Of a stretch of DNA of 11,826 nucleotides, positions 1 through 7,785 are shown one piece after another. Under the pieces are notes generated by a model. That model searched no databases, was not told the DNA's origin, and saw only the letters and a program-made list of their open reading frames with translations. Within the stretch, counting starts at the first letter, position 1. Every line of letters begins with the position of its first letter. The DNA comes from Bacteroidales bacterium. GTDB lineage: Bacteria > Bacteroidota > Bacteroidia > Bacteroidales > JAAUTT01. The stretch spans positions 1 through 11,826 of the forward strand of contig JAAUTT010000055.1 in assembly GCA_012031335.1 (NCBI GenBank), given 5' to 3'. The translations under genes were made by a program, and so were the position numbers.

Positions 1-332
1 GGGAAGGCAATTGACATACCAGCAATGGCAATAGCTGCTACCAGCAGAATATTGGAAAGGTTAAATATAACACCTCCCAGCATAGCGCTTAAAATATCCT
101 GAACCGATGCCTGCCTTATATTCTCCGTAAAACTCATTCCTTTTTCACCGGTACTACCCAGTGTGAAACCCAGCAGAAGAGAAAAAAGCAAAATTCCGAT
201 TACGTAATCCCAGTAAAATAACTCGAAACGATAACCTTTTGCCAGTTTTTGTGTGTTTGCCCACGACCCCCAGCATAACATGGTTATAAATGTAAGCGCT
301 ACTGCAATGGAGTATGTTTCTACAATGTACAT
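1..332 (-). CDS. GRP/DMT-type sugar permease, N-terminal part (runs off left edge)
   Basis: This is the first 110 codons of an inner-membrane permease; the rest lies beyond base 1. From the ATG at 332 the frame stays open to the window edge. The N-terminus begins MYIVETYSIAVALTFITMLC and forms a first membrane helix running into a WGSWANTQKL motif. A second motif, FELFYWDYVIG, leads into a second hydrophobic helix, and a third follows after a polar loop. A small-residue-rich helix with W-G-x-W is typical of the GRP/RhaT-like sugar permeases of the drug/metabolite transporter superfamily, which Bacteroidota often encode beside ribokinase. It is the last gene visible in the ribose/nucleoside operon, 61 bases after the ADP-ribosylglycohydrolase stop. 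Uptake of free ribose is the likely role, inferred from context; substrate specificity cannot be read from the sequence. Confidence 0.72.
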   Translation of the reverse strand, partial: MYIVETYSIAVALTFITMLCWGSWANTQKLAKGYRFELFYWDYVIGILLFSLLLGFTLGSTGEKGMSFTENIRQASVQDILSAMLGGVIFNLSNILLVAAIAIAGMSIAF

Positions 333-393
333 TTTCGTTATTTTTGAAATGAAAACTTAAAATTATCGTTCTTTTTGGCTACCGTTTTAAAAA

Positions 394-1954
394 CTACAGC
401 TTCGGTAACATAAAGCCGGGTACCCATGATTCGGGACGTTTTTCCCCTTTAACCAATACTTTTACTGTATGCTTGCCTGGTTGAAGATTAAATGCATGCC
501 AAAGATTTATATCATGATGTTCCTGGTTGTTCCAGTTGTAATACGAATCAATTGTGCGGTGTAATTTACCATCAAGGTAAACATCTGCTTTTCCCGCATC
601 TTTTACCCAGTTACCCATAAGCGTAATTCCTGTACCTTCAAATGTGAATTCAAGTTCGTCTCCAGCTTTTTTCGGCATATTTCGACTGATCCACAGTTTT
701 GGTACCTCCCCATGGGGCTTTGCTAAAGGTTTTCCAGTTACCTTTTAATATCCAGTTTTTTGTATCGAATATGGAAATTTTATGGTCGAAAACCAGGTTA
801 GGAAAGGATACTTCCAGTGCAGGTGCTTGGGGAGTCTGAGGTTTTATTTTTATTTCGGTATCGCTCACTTCACCTCCTTCGTTTTTAATAAAGGATAAAG
901 CATAATTATAAGTGTTTTCAACAGCTTTATTGAAAGAATAGTTGGTATTGATAAAAAGTGAATCTCCAACATCGGCTATGCCTTTTTGCATATCTTCCGG
1001 CAGGTTGCTTAAACCCTTTATCACACCCAAAACAGCCATAGCGTTTGACGGGTTACAATCCGAGTCCTGACCGCACCGGGTAGATATTTCCATTGTTTTG
1101 TAAGGATCGCCATCGCCATATAACAGTCCCATAACTATATAAGCTCCGTTAAGTTTGGCGTCGATATTAAAATTGATGCCGGCACCGCAAATATCTACAT
1201 CGCCATATTTGGCTTCCAGTTCTTTCCAGGCTGCTTTCCAGTCGGTAGGATATTGTTGTGAAGAATTATTACATCGGTTTACTATTTTATAATAATCACT
1301 TTCGGCAGGAATTGATTTTAATGCATTCTTAACTATGGCAGGTATATCGGTTTCAAAAAAAGCCTCTGAGTAAAGAGCTGCTACAAAAATACCACCATAA
1401 AGACCATCGCCATAATTCATTATATGACCAATTTTATCGGCCATTTTTACTGCCTGAAGAGGCAGGGCAGGGCACATAAACCCTATATAATCCGATTCGA
1501 TCTGGAAATCGATATCGTCAGCATGTAAATTGAATTCCGGCTCACCCGACTGAGGAGGGAAAATGCTGTCGTAATAGTTTTTTCGTGCCTGAACGTTTGC
1601 ATGCCACAGGTGATACCCAGCTTTTGCAAACATTTCCTGGTACTTTTTGGCAGGGGCGTCAATACCATACTGGTCCATCGACATCATAAATGTAAGTTGA
1701 ACGTATAAATCGTCCTGCCAGATACTGCCTTTAATATCGGCAGGTATCCATTTTATACTGTCGTCGAAGGTTTTCCCTGTGCCCCTGAATTCTGTAGGAC
1801 CACCATAAGTAACGCCTATCATTTTACCAGCCCAGCCTCCGGCAATTTTATCTTTCAGCAATTCTGGAGTAATGGTTTTATATTCAGTGGTCTGTTCTTT
1901 GCACGACCCGAATATTATTCCGATAATAAATACAAATAATGGAATCTTTCTCAT
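394..1954 (-). CDS. ADP-ribosylglycohydrolase-family lipoprotein with C-terminal beta-sandwich domain (frameshifted)
   Basis: Family enzymes use paired magnesium ions to cleave the N- or O-glycosidic bond to ADP-ribose or related ribosides. The N-terminus (MRKIPLFVFIIG..GSC) is a lipoprotein signal with Cys18 as the probable lipid anchor, so the enzyme acts outside the cytoplasm. Family motifs are visible: GGWAGKMIGVTYGG near 39-52, QDDLYVQLTFM at 80-90, HADDID at 144-149, NYGDGLYGG at 180-188 and GQDSDCNPSN at 295-304. The Asp pairs in these motifs are the expected metal ligands. After the catalytic core, about 120 residues look like a beta-sandwich accessory domain (FTFEGTGITLMGNW, DVYLDGK, PGKHTVKV). 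The first frame stops at 650, but the homology continues in another frame to the stop at 394. The break is a run of six T at 667-672 (A on the coding strand), where removing one base gives SKYAEK-AGDELEF and about 519 residues in all. It lies 43 bases after the nucleoside hydrolase gene and is probably co-transcribed. The family call is strong; the substrate (ADP-ribose, a nucleotide sugar or another riboside) is not determined. Confidence 0.85.
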
Positions 1955-1997
1955 TTGTAGTGTAATTATGTTAGTAATTGATTTTGTGTAATTCTTA

Positions 1998-2999
1998 TTA
2001 GTTTACTGGCTGATGCATCATCCTGTCTTGGATAAACTTTTCCATTTCTTTGACAGGCATTTTCTGTACAACATATGCATGCGGTCCGTTAGGGTCATCG
2101 GTCCATTCGTTGTTTCCGTTTTCAAGGACAGTTATCCGGCCTTTTACTTCGGTAAAAAAGTTTTGGGTGCCATAAACTCCAATGAGAGCGGCAGTCTGGT
2201 CCCAGCTCATCCTGCCATTTTTATCCTCTTCGGCCATGGGAATACTGATGCGGAAAACATCCTTTACAGGGTTTTTAATAGTATTCATTTCCATTACCTG
2301 CAAACCGGTTCGGATTTCCCATCCGATTTCGAACCCGGAGAAAATAACTGGTACCGGCCAATTTTCGAACGTGTACTTTGAAGCTGTGGAATCCATGTGA
2401 ACGTTAAATTCTCTTCCGGAAGGAAATTTACCTGCCATGGAAACCAGGAGCTTTACCTTTTTAGCTACCAGTTCTTTACCGTTGAGATTCGAGAGGCTGT
2501 CGGCCGGCGATTTCAATAATTCGGCCAAATTGGTAAGAAAACCTACAGTAACAATGGTAACTGAGCTGTCGGGCTGCGAAGCAAGAATTTTACGATAAAC
2601 CAATACAGCATCCGGTGCTTCAGAAGTCGATTTTACCTGATGTGGGTAATAGGCTGCAAGGGTATCAAGCCAGTGTTGCGACGATCCCATGTTAACAGCA
2701 GATCCTTTGGGAGCGCCCAGCGCCATGTTGGGCCTGCCAAAATATGTATTCAAAACATCTATTCCCGGTATAACAAGTTCATGTTTGTTACAGGAAATGG
2801 TGGCGAGTAACTCAGCTTTTCCGCTGTCGGCCATGGCATGCAGAAAGGCTAAAGCTCCCACATCGTCGTAATCTGGTCCGAAATCGGTATCAAATATTAT
2901 TTTAACAGGCTCCTTCACCAATTCCTTTTTCTGTAAGGAACATCCAGGAAGGAATAAGATCATAGTTACAAGTAGCGAAAGAAGTAGTGTTTTTTTCAT
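1998..2999 (-). CDS. Nucleoside hydrolase (IUNH family) lipoprotein
   Basis: This 333-residue protein is an intact inosine/uridine-preferring-type nucleoside hydrolase, a family that splits nucleosides into base and ribose using a bound calcium ion. Residues 1-20 form a lipoprotein signal ending in LPGC, so the enzyme is exported and anchored at Cys20. The calcium-binding N-terminal signature appears as DTDFGPDYDD at 37-46, a variant of DTDPGxDD with one extra residue. Later family motifs are TVGFLTNLAELL near 151-162 and EFNVHMD at 197-203. At the usual C-terminal His-Asp metal/active-site motif the protein has SWDQT (265-269), so Trp stands where many members have His. The start lies two bases after the stop of the upstream lipoprotein gene, indicating translational coupling. 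Next to ribokinase and a sugar permease, its likely job is to release ribose from extracellular nucleosides. Family call is secure; nucleoside preference is unknown. Confidence 0.9.
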   Translation of the reverse strand: MKKTLLLSLLVTMILFLPGCSLQKKELVKEPVKIIFDTDFGPDYDDVGALAFLHAMADSGKAELLATISCNKHELVIPGIDVLNTYFGRPNMALGAPKGSAVNMGSSQHWLDTLAAYYPHQVKSTSEAPDAVLVYRKILASQPDSSVTIVTVGFLTNLAELLKSPADSLSNLNGKELVAKKVKLLVSMAGKFPSGREFNVHMDSTASKYTFENWPVPVIFSGFEIGWEIRTGLQVMEMNTIKNPVKDVFRISIPMAEEDKNGRMSWDQTAALIGVYGTQNFFTEVKGRITVLENGNNEWTDDPNGPHAYVVQKMPVKEMEKFIQDRMMHQPVN

Positions 3000-3001
3000 T
3001 G

Positions 3002-4231
3002 TCAGAGATATTTGTTAGTCATTTGATATTTTATTCTTGGTTTTTCGCGCAGGTAAAGAAACATTTCGGCAGCATGCCAGGAATGAGGTACTGCCAGTTT
3101 TTCCGAAGTAAAAACCGGGTCAATTACAGCCATGCCATTGTAATTGGCCTGACTGGCATTTTTTTCCCATGTAAGCGGATAGTCATGGTTACTTACAGGA
3201 CTGTTGAAATCGCCATGGAAATGGTCGCAAGCCCAACCCAGATAAGGGTAATCCACCTTGTCGCAGGCATCTTTAATTCCGGGTTTATAATAACTCCTGA
3301 AATCCCACCAGAACAGTGCCGAATAATTATCTTCCATGAAGGGTATGGTATACTCGTCTTCCATGCCCAGCCTCTTAATGCCGAATTTAAGCCATTTTGT
3401 CTGGTAAACAGGCACCTCATGGAAGTCAGTTCGTCCTTTTATATATTTTGAATATCCATCTTTAACTTCATACTTTTTAGCTTCTTCCATTATTTTAAGA
3501 ACCAAGGGATTATTTCGGTTGGCAAACAGCGAGATAAGGTAAAGTGTTTCGCCAAGATTATCGGCTTCAGTTTCTCCTGCGTTATTCCGATCGTAGGGAT
3601 CGTCGAGGCCCAGAACCCAATCCTTTATAAGATGAAGATTACCGGTATGTTCCAGTACCATAGCCATCATGGCAGCATCGCGACGCCAGGGCTTTTTGTA
3701 AACAAAAAAATTGGGAAGCGGTTTACTATCCACGATATTCATTAAAATCTCGTGATGAAGCACCTTCATTATCCGGGGATAACGATAGTCCTCGAATTGC
3801 GGCAACCGGATTTTTGAGGTTGTGCCCGATACTTTTTCTTTTTCCCATTTCGAATGAATCCAAACGGCTATACTGTCTTCACGGATTGTAATTTTCTCAT
3901 TATTAGTAGTTACCAGGTGTACCATGTAGTTATATGGTACTATTATTTCCTCTTTAACATTCCATTTTTTAATGGTGTCCCCTTTTAGGGCATCAATTAA
4001 AACTCCGTTTTTGTATAAAAGCTTTGTACGGTTGCCCATTCCAAACTGAAAAAATGGGACATGAGGCAATGCAGGAGCTACGCTGGTCTTTTTACGCAAT
4101 GTATCGAGTTCAACACGATATTTGTTGAGGTCGTGTGATGCCGATTTCATATTTGTACCACCAGGGTTACGGGTGCACGAAACTAAAAAACTGAGAAGAA
4201 CAACTGTTGGAAGAATAATAGCGGCTCTCAT
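3002..4231 (-). CDS. Uncharacterised lipoprotein, six-hairpin-glycosidase-like features
   Basis: I do not recognise a named family for this 409-residue protein. It starts with a lipoprotein signal (MRAAIILPTVVLLSFLVSC) with Cys19 as the likely lipid anchor. Residues 60-140 look like beta strands (KLLYKNGVLIDAL, KITIREDSIAVWIHSKW). Residues 150-400 are rich in aromatic and helical segments: YKKPWRRDAAMMAMVLEHTG (178-197), AGETEADNLGETLYLISLF (218-236), FMEDNYSALFWWDFRSYY (298-315), YLGWACDHFHGDF (330-342) and VPHSWHAAEMFLYL (381-394). An alternation of R-R-D, E-x-D and W-H motifs on helices resembles (alpha/alpha)6 glycosidases such as glucoamylase-like families, so acidic residues such as D185, E220, E222 and D223 are candidate catalytic groups. 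This is inference from pattern only. Its place between ribokinase and the nucleoside hydrolase suggests it acts on a ribose-containing or co-occurring sugar substrate outside the cytoplasm. The frame appears intact. Confidence 0.7.
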   Translation of the reverse strand: MRAAIILPTVVLLSFLVSCTRNPGGTNMKSASHDLNKYRVELDTLRKKTSVAPALPHVPFFQFGMGNRTKLLYKNGVLIDALKGDTIKKWNVKEEIIVPYNYMVHLVTTNNEKITIREDSIAVWIHSKWEKEKVSGTTSKIRLPQFEDYRYPRIMKVLHHEILMNIVDSKPLPNFFVYKKPWRRDAAMMAMVLEHTGNLHLIKDWVLGLDDPYDRNNAGETEADNLGETLYLISLFANRNNPLVLKIMEEAKKYEVKDGYSKYIKGRTDFHEVPVYQTKWLKFGIKRLGMEDEYTIPFMEDNYSALFWWDFRSYYKPGIKDACDKVDYPYLGWACDHFHGDFNSPVSNHDYPLTWEKNASQANYNGMAVIDPVFTSEKLAVPHSWHAAEMFLYLREKPRIKYQMTNKYL

Positions 4232-4249
4232 GGATAAGGATTTAAGTTT

Positions 4250-5154
4250 TTACTTGATTTCTTTCCAGTAAGGTGCCGATGACTGCGCTCCAAGTCGCGT
4301 TACCGATATAGAAGCAGCTTTGTTTGCCAGTTCAACCGCTTTTTCGAGTTCCATTCCCTCCGATATGGCCACTGCCAGCGCTCCGTTGAAAACATCTCCA
4401 GCTGCGGTGGTGTCAATTGCTTCTACCTTGGGGGCTGGTACCGTCATAAAGCTGTTGCCTGTATAACAAAAAGCACCTTTACTGCCAAGTGTGATTATTA
4501 CAATTTGTATGCCTTTCCTGTGCAATATCCTGGCAGCTTTTCCGCAGTGGTAATGTCAGTCACTTTAATTCCTGTAAGAAGTTCTGCTTCAGTTTCGTTG
4601 GGCGTGATAATATATAATTTTTGCAGCAATTCATCGGGTAATTCACGGGCAGGTGCAGGATTCAGCATAACTTTTTTCCCGGCATCGGCAGCAATGGTGG
4701 CTGCATATAACACAGTTTCGAGAGGAATCTCAAGTTGCATCAGAATTATATCCGATCGCAGGATTTCTTGCCTGGCTATGTCGATATCTGTTCGGGTTAA
4801 ATTGCTGTTAGCTCCGGGTGCTACTACAATGCAATTTTCTGCTTTTGAATCAACGGTTATCAGGGCTACTCCCGAAGGATTTTCAGCATCGGTAAACATG
4901 AAATCGGTATTGATATTTTCTGTTTCGAAAAGCTGTTTCGCTTGTTTTCCAAATATATCGTCGCCGGTTTTGGCGATAAAAGTAACTTTTCCGCCCAGTC
5001 GCGATGCTGCTACAGCCTGATTGGCGCCTTTACCTCCCGGATTCATAAAGAAAGTGCCACCCAATATGGTTTCTCCCGGAACAGGAAGTTTGGTGGTTTT
5101 TATAACCATATCGGTATTGCTGCTACCAATCACGGTAATTCGGTTTAAAAACAT
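4250..5154 (-). CDS. rbsK: Ribokinase (frameshifted)
   Basis: Ribokinase phosphorylates D-ribose with ATP to ribose-5-phosphate in the cytoplasm. Both PfkB signatures are present: NPGGKGANQAVAASRLGG near 38-55, and DTTAAGDVFNGALAVAI toward the C-terminus, whose Asp in AAGD is the catalytic base. The second signature and the following AASISVTRLGAQSSAPY closely match the Escherichia coli RbsK pattern (DTTAAGDTFNGAL, AVTRKGAQPS), which favours ribokinase over other PfkB sugar kinases. Other family segments are VVAPGANSNLT and NPAPARELPDE, with IITPNETEAELLTG. The reading frame breaks at a run of four T at 4538-4541. The first frame then ends at 4498, while the family sequence resumes as (AEK)AARILHRKGIQIVIITLGSKG in the next frame and ends at 4250. 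Restoring one base gives about 301 residues, normal for the family. It is the first gene of the minus-strand operon, 18 bases before the next gene, and sits behind the divergent promoter region. The start at 5154 precedes the canonical ITVIGSSNTDMV strand. Confidence 0.88.
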
Positions 5155-5185
5155 AGGAATGGTTTTAGTTAATAGTTGCTCGTAA

Positions 5186-5216
5186 CAAAAGTAAATGTAG
5201 ATTATTTTAAAACTAA
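5186..5216 (-). promoter_or_regulatory. Candidate Bacteroidota promoter for the ribokinase operon
   Basis: Read on the minus strand, TACTTTTG (5193 down to 5186) is a perfect match to the Bacteroidota -7 consensus TAnnTTTG. A degenerate -33 element TTAG (5216-5213) lies 19 bases upstream of it, within the usual spacing. Transcription would begin near 5180, leaving a leader of roughly 25 bases before the ATG at 5154. In AT-rich DNA such matches can occur by chance, but position and spacing both fit. Confidence 0.5.
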
Positions 5217-5267
5217 TACATAAATATAATATGATGTTTTGTAGAATTTCAAATTTGGAAATAAATT

Positions 5268-5284
5268 TTAATTGTGCTAATTAA
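5268..5284. repeat. Inverted repeat, possible operator
   Basis: TTAATT-GTGCT-AATTAA is a perfect 6-base inverted repeat with a 5-base centre. It overlaps the candidate -33 element of the rightward promoter, a position suited to an operator. The arms are pure A/T, so chance occurrence in this AT-rich region is a real alternative. Confidence 0.25.
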
Positions 5285-5307
5285 TAGATAAATAGGATTT
5301 ATATTTG
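5272..5307 (+). promoter_or_regulatory. Candidate Bacteroidota promoter for the gene at 5336
   Basis: TATATTTG at 5300-5307 matches the -7 consensus TAnnTTTG exactly and lies 28 bases before the ATG at 5336. The nearest TTG for a -33 element is at 5272-5274, giving a spacer of 25 bases, a little longer than the usual range of about 17-23. The -7 call is therefore better supported than the -33. Confidence 0.45.
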
Positions 5308-5335
5308 TCCATTAATCGTGGATAAATAAATAATT

Positions 5336-6800
5336 ATGGCTGCCATACATTCTCTAATCCATCTCATACGGTCCCTTTCAAAAGCTGAGAAGAAAAATTT
5401 CAGCCTGTATGCTTCTGGTAACGAAAAAAAGTAAGGCTTATCTTCGGTTATACGATACTATATGTAAAAACAACCTGCCTGATGATGAAGTGATTAAAAT
5501 TTGCCGGAATTTATTCAGGGAAAATGATTTCAGTTCGCATGTGAGTTACCTGTATGAGGTGCTGATGAAAAGCCTCACAACATTTCATCAGCGTTTAGGG
5601 ACCGATGAAAAGTTGCTCTCCGGAATACAAGAAGTAAAGATACTTTTTCGGAAGGGTTTATCGCATGAGGGTTTTATTTTACTTGATACATTGCGCAAAT
5701 GGCAGTTCAATATGATAAGTTTGCCTATTGTATAATTCTGGATAAGTTGTTATTACATTATCTCAACCGTTATCAGTTTTCGCAACTATCGGAGGACGAC
5801 CTGCTTCGGGTGCAGTCGGAACTGAGAAAGCATATACAGTACGAACTCAATTTGGCCGAACACGCTTCCTTATATGAACTTTTAAATTATAGATTTATAG
5901 TACAGGGTAGCATAAGGAGTACGAAGGATAAAGATAAACTGAACGATTTGGTATTTACCGAGATGAATCTGGCTGGTAATCCGCGGTTTCAGTCGTTCGA
6001 CCTCAAAAAAAACCATCTTCTTTTTCAGTCGGTTTATTTTATGATGGTTGGCGACCATAAATCGAGTTTACAAACCTTTTATGAGTTAAACGCACTTTTT
6101 GAGCAGTCATCGCCCTTTGTGGGCCGATGCGCCACTTTATTACGTACAACATGTAAGAGGAATTCTGAACAACCTGCATTTGACAGGACAGTATGCCGGG
6201 ATGGATTTTTTTATTGAGAAACTTGAGGATTTAAAAAATGAACACAGCTTTTTAAGTCTTTACCAAACTATTTTCGTTTCGAATATTAAAAAGATGCTCG
6301 GAGAAAATCAACTGGAAATGGTTGATAATTATATTGAAAACCACTTTGATTTAATTGCAAAAGCCAGTCTGATGAATCCTGCCGAAAAATCAGAAACCTT
6401 ATTTTATGTTGCCTTATCACGGTTTAACCTGAAGGACATGAAAGGGGCTGCCAAAGTCTTGAACGAGCTCATTCATTTTCATGATCTGCCAAACCGGCAT
6501 ATGTTTAGGTTGATTCGTTTGATTAATCTTATCGTTCATTTCGAAATGCACAATTTTGTTTATCTCGAATCGGGTATACGTTCGCTTGAACGCGATCTGA
6601 AACAAAGTAAACGAAGTTTTCTCACCGAACAGGTTATACTTAAAATGTTACGTAAGTACCCGCTAACACTTTCCAAATCTTCAAGAAAAAAGCTTCTTGA
6701 GTTAACTTTTCAAGAGTTGGAACAGCTTAAGAATAATACCTATGAAATGCAGTTGTTCCATATATTCGATTTTTGTAAATGGTTAAAAGAAAAGATTTAG
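5336..6800 (+). CDS. Uncharacterised helical protein, Bacteroidota type (three frameshifts)
   Basis: I cannot assign a function. The natural start is the ATG at 5336 (MAAIHSLIHLIRSLSKAEKK), 28 bases after a good -7 element. An LIRSLSKAEKKNF-type N-terminus followed by long helix-forming segments recalls a group of hypothetical Bacteroidota proteins with TPR-like or helical-repeat character. There is no signal peptide or membrane helix, so it should be cytoplasmic. The gene is split by three lesions. At the A7 run 5424-5430, GNEK joins SKAYLRLYD. At AAA 5697-5699, LDTLRK joins MAVQYDKFAY. At CCCTTT 6113-6118, FEQSSP joins LWADAPLYYVQHVRG. Correcting one base at each (minus, plus, minus) gives 1464 bases, about 487 residues, ending KWLKEKI. 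No helix-turn-helix or enzyme motif is evident. Its divergent placement next to the ribose operon makes a regulatory role conceivable but unproven. Confidence 0.7.
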
Positions 6801-6871
6801 TAGTAGCATATCTGAAATTGAGTTTATAAAGAAGAAAAAGGTATTTTGTTTTAACAGCAAATCCTCTGCAG

Positions 6872-7746
6872 TTACACTGATGATTTGTCTCTGAATTCAC
6901 TAGGGGTAACATGCATTTTTTCCTTGAAAAGCTTACTAAAGTAAAATACACTGCCAAAGCCAAGGTTAAAGGAAATTTCTTTAATGCTCTGGTTCGAGTT
7001 GCTTAACAGGTAGGCTGCCTGTTGCATCCTGAGAGAGAGGTGATATTGTACGGGCGACAGACCTGTATATTTTTTAAAAGCTTTTCGGAAAAGAGAGTAG
7101 TTGATATTCAGGCCTTTCGCCATTTCTTCCACAATGATATTGGTGGTAAGGTTATCGCGAATATACATACAGGCTTTTTGGATTGACTTCTCCACTACAC
7201 TGCTCCTGAAGTTTTCGTTTTTCTTAAGAGATATTATTTTTCCCAGAATATACAATACCAAACCCGAGCATATTTGCTGATAACCTGGCTTTTCACTTTT
7301 TATATAATTAAATATGCGATGAAATTCCTCCACTATTTTTCCTGAAATCCAATCTGAATAACAGATGTCCCGACAAAAATGTCGAAGTTATCGATGATAC
7401 GGGCTGCAAATTCACCTTTAAAACCAACATAATGTTCCATCCAGCCACGTTCTTTGAGTGGTTTATATCGGTGCCACATATTGGGGCGGATCAGGATTAC
7501 AGAGCCCTCTTTTATAAGAAACTCGCCTTCTGCGGTTTCCATTATTCCCTCGCCCTCGGTGATGTAATTAATTTGGTATTCCTGAAGAATTCTGCCTTTG
7601 TTCCAGTTAAAGTTATAACCCGATGGATGCCCGTCGGGTGGATACTCTTTACCTGGTGGTACGTGAGCATGACCACCTACCGTGAGATAAAATCCGCTGG
7701 TTTTATCTTCAAGACTTTGGGTGAGGTATTTGAAATAATCGCTCAT
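6872..7746 (-). CDS. AraC-family transcriptional regulator (frameshifted)
   Basis: This is a DNA-binding regulator with an N-terminal cupin-like sensor domain and a C-terminal AraC helix-turn-helix domain. The sensor part, about residues 10-135, shows the expected strands and turns (ILQEYQINYITEGEGIMET, GEFLIKEGSVILIRPNMWHR, MEHYVGFKGEFAARIID). The DNA-binding part has a first helix-turn-helix near 205-225 (IIVEEMAKGLNINYSLFRKA) and a second near 254-276, with the family signature IKEISFNLGF..VFYFSKLFK..VTPSEFR. The frames are separated by a run of five T at 7336-7340. The first frame hits TAG there, and restoring one base gives QEK-IVEEFHRIF and about 291 residues, the normal AraC length. 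The gene follows hydE by 39 bases on the same strand and converges with the gene at 5336-6800. This type of sensor commonly binds sugars or their derivatives, but the ligand and target genes are unknown. It could control its own neighbours or a distant locus. Confidence 0.85.
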
Positions 7747-7785
7747 AGGTTTTGTTGTTCATGCTTTTTATATAGGATCCTGCTT

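Larger units (their letters stand above)
5155..5335. promoter_or_regulatory. Divergent intergenic promoter region
   Basis: This AT-rich stretch of about 180 bases separates the ribokinase operon (leftward) from the unassigned gene at 5336 (rightward). It holds a Bacteroidota-type -7 element for each direction and a short inverted repeat, listed separately. I see no coding potential and no Shine-Dalgarno-like sequence, which is usual for this phylum. Confidence 0.6.

Noticed and set aside
660..680. Programmed frameshift at the A6-G run in the ADP-ribosylglycohydrolase
   Set aside because: The sequence contains A-AAA-AAG, but it is out of phase with the upstream frame, and the needed shift is +1 rather than -1. 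Similar breaks in five other genes make a common technical cause more likely.
2013..2400. Plus-strand open frames opposite the nucleoside hydrolase gene
   Set aside because: They are antisense to a full-length gene with clear family motifs, carry no recognisable motif and have low-complexity composition; they are reading-frame shadows.
2987..3451. Plus-strand 154-codon frame with a hydrophobic start
   Set aside because: It lies wholly antisense to the lipoprotein gene (3002-4231) and the nucleoside hydrolase start, without a promoter or family signal of its own.
4505..5148. Plus-strand frames opposite ribokinase
   Set aside because: They are antisense to both PfkB signature regions; Ser/Val-rich composition is what reverse reading of this gene would give.
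6801..6871. Bidirectional terminator between the convergent genes
   Set aside because: The 71-base gap is AT-rich, but I found no stem-loop followed by a T run on either strand.
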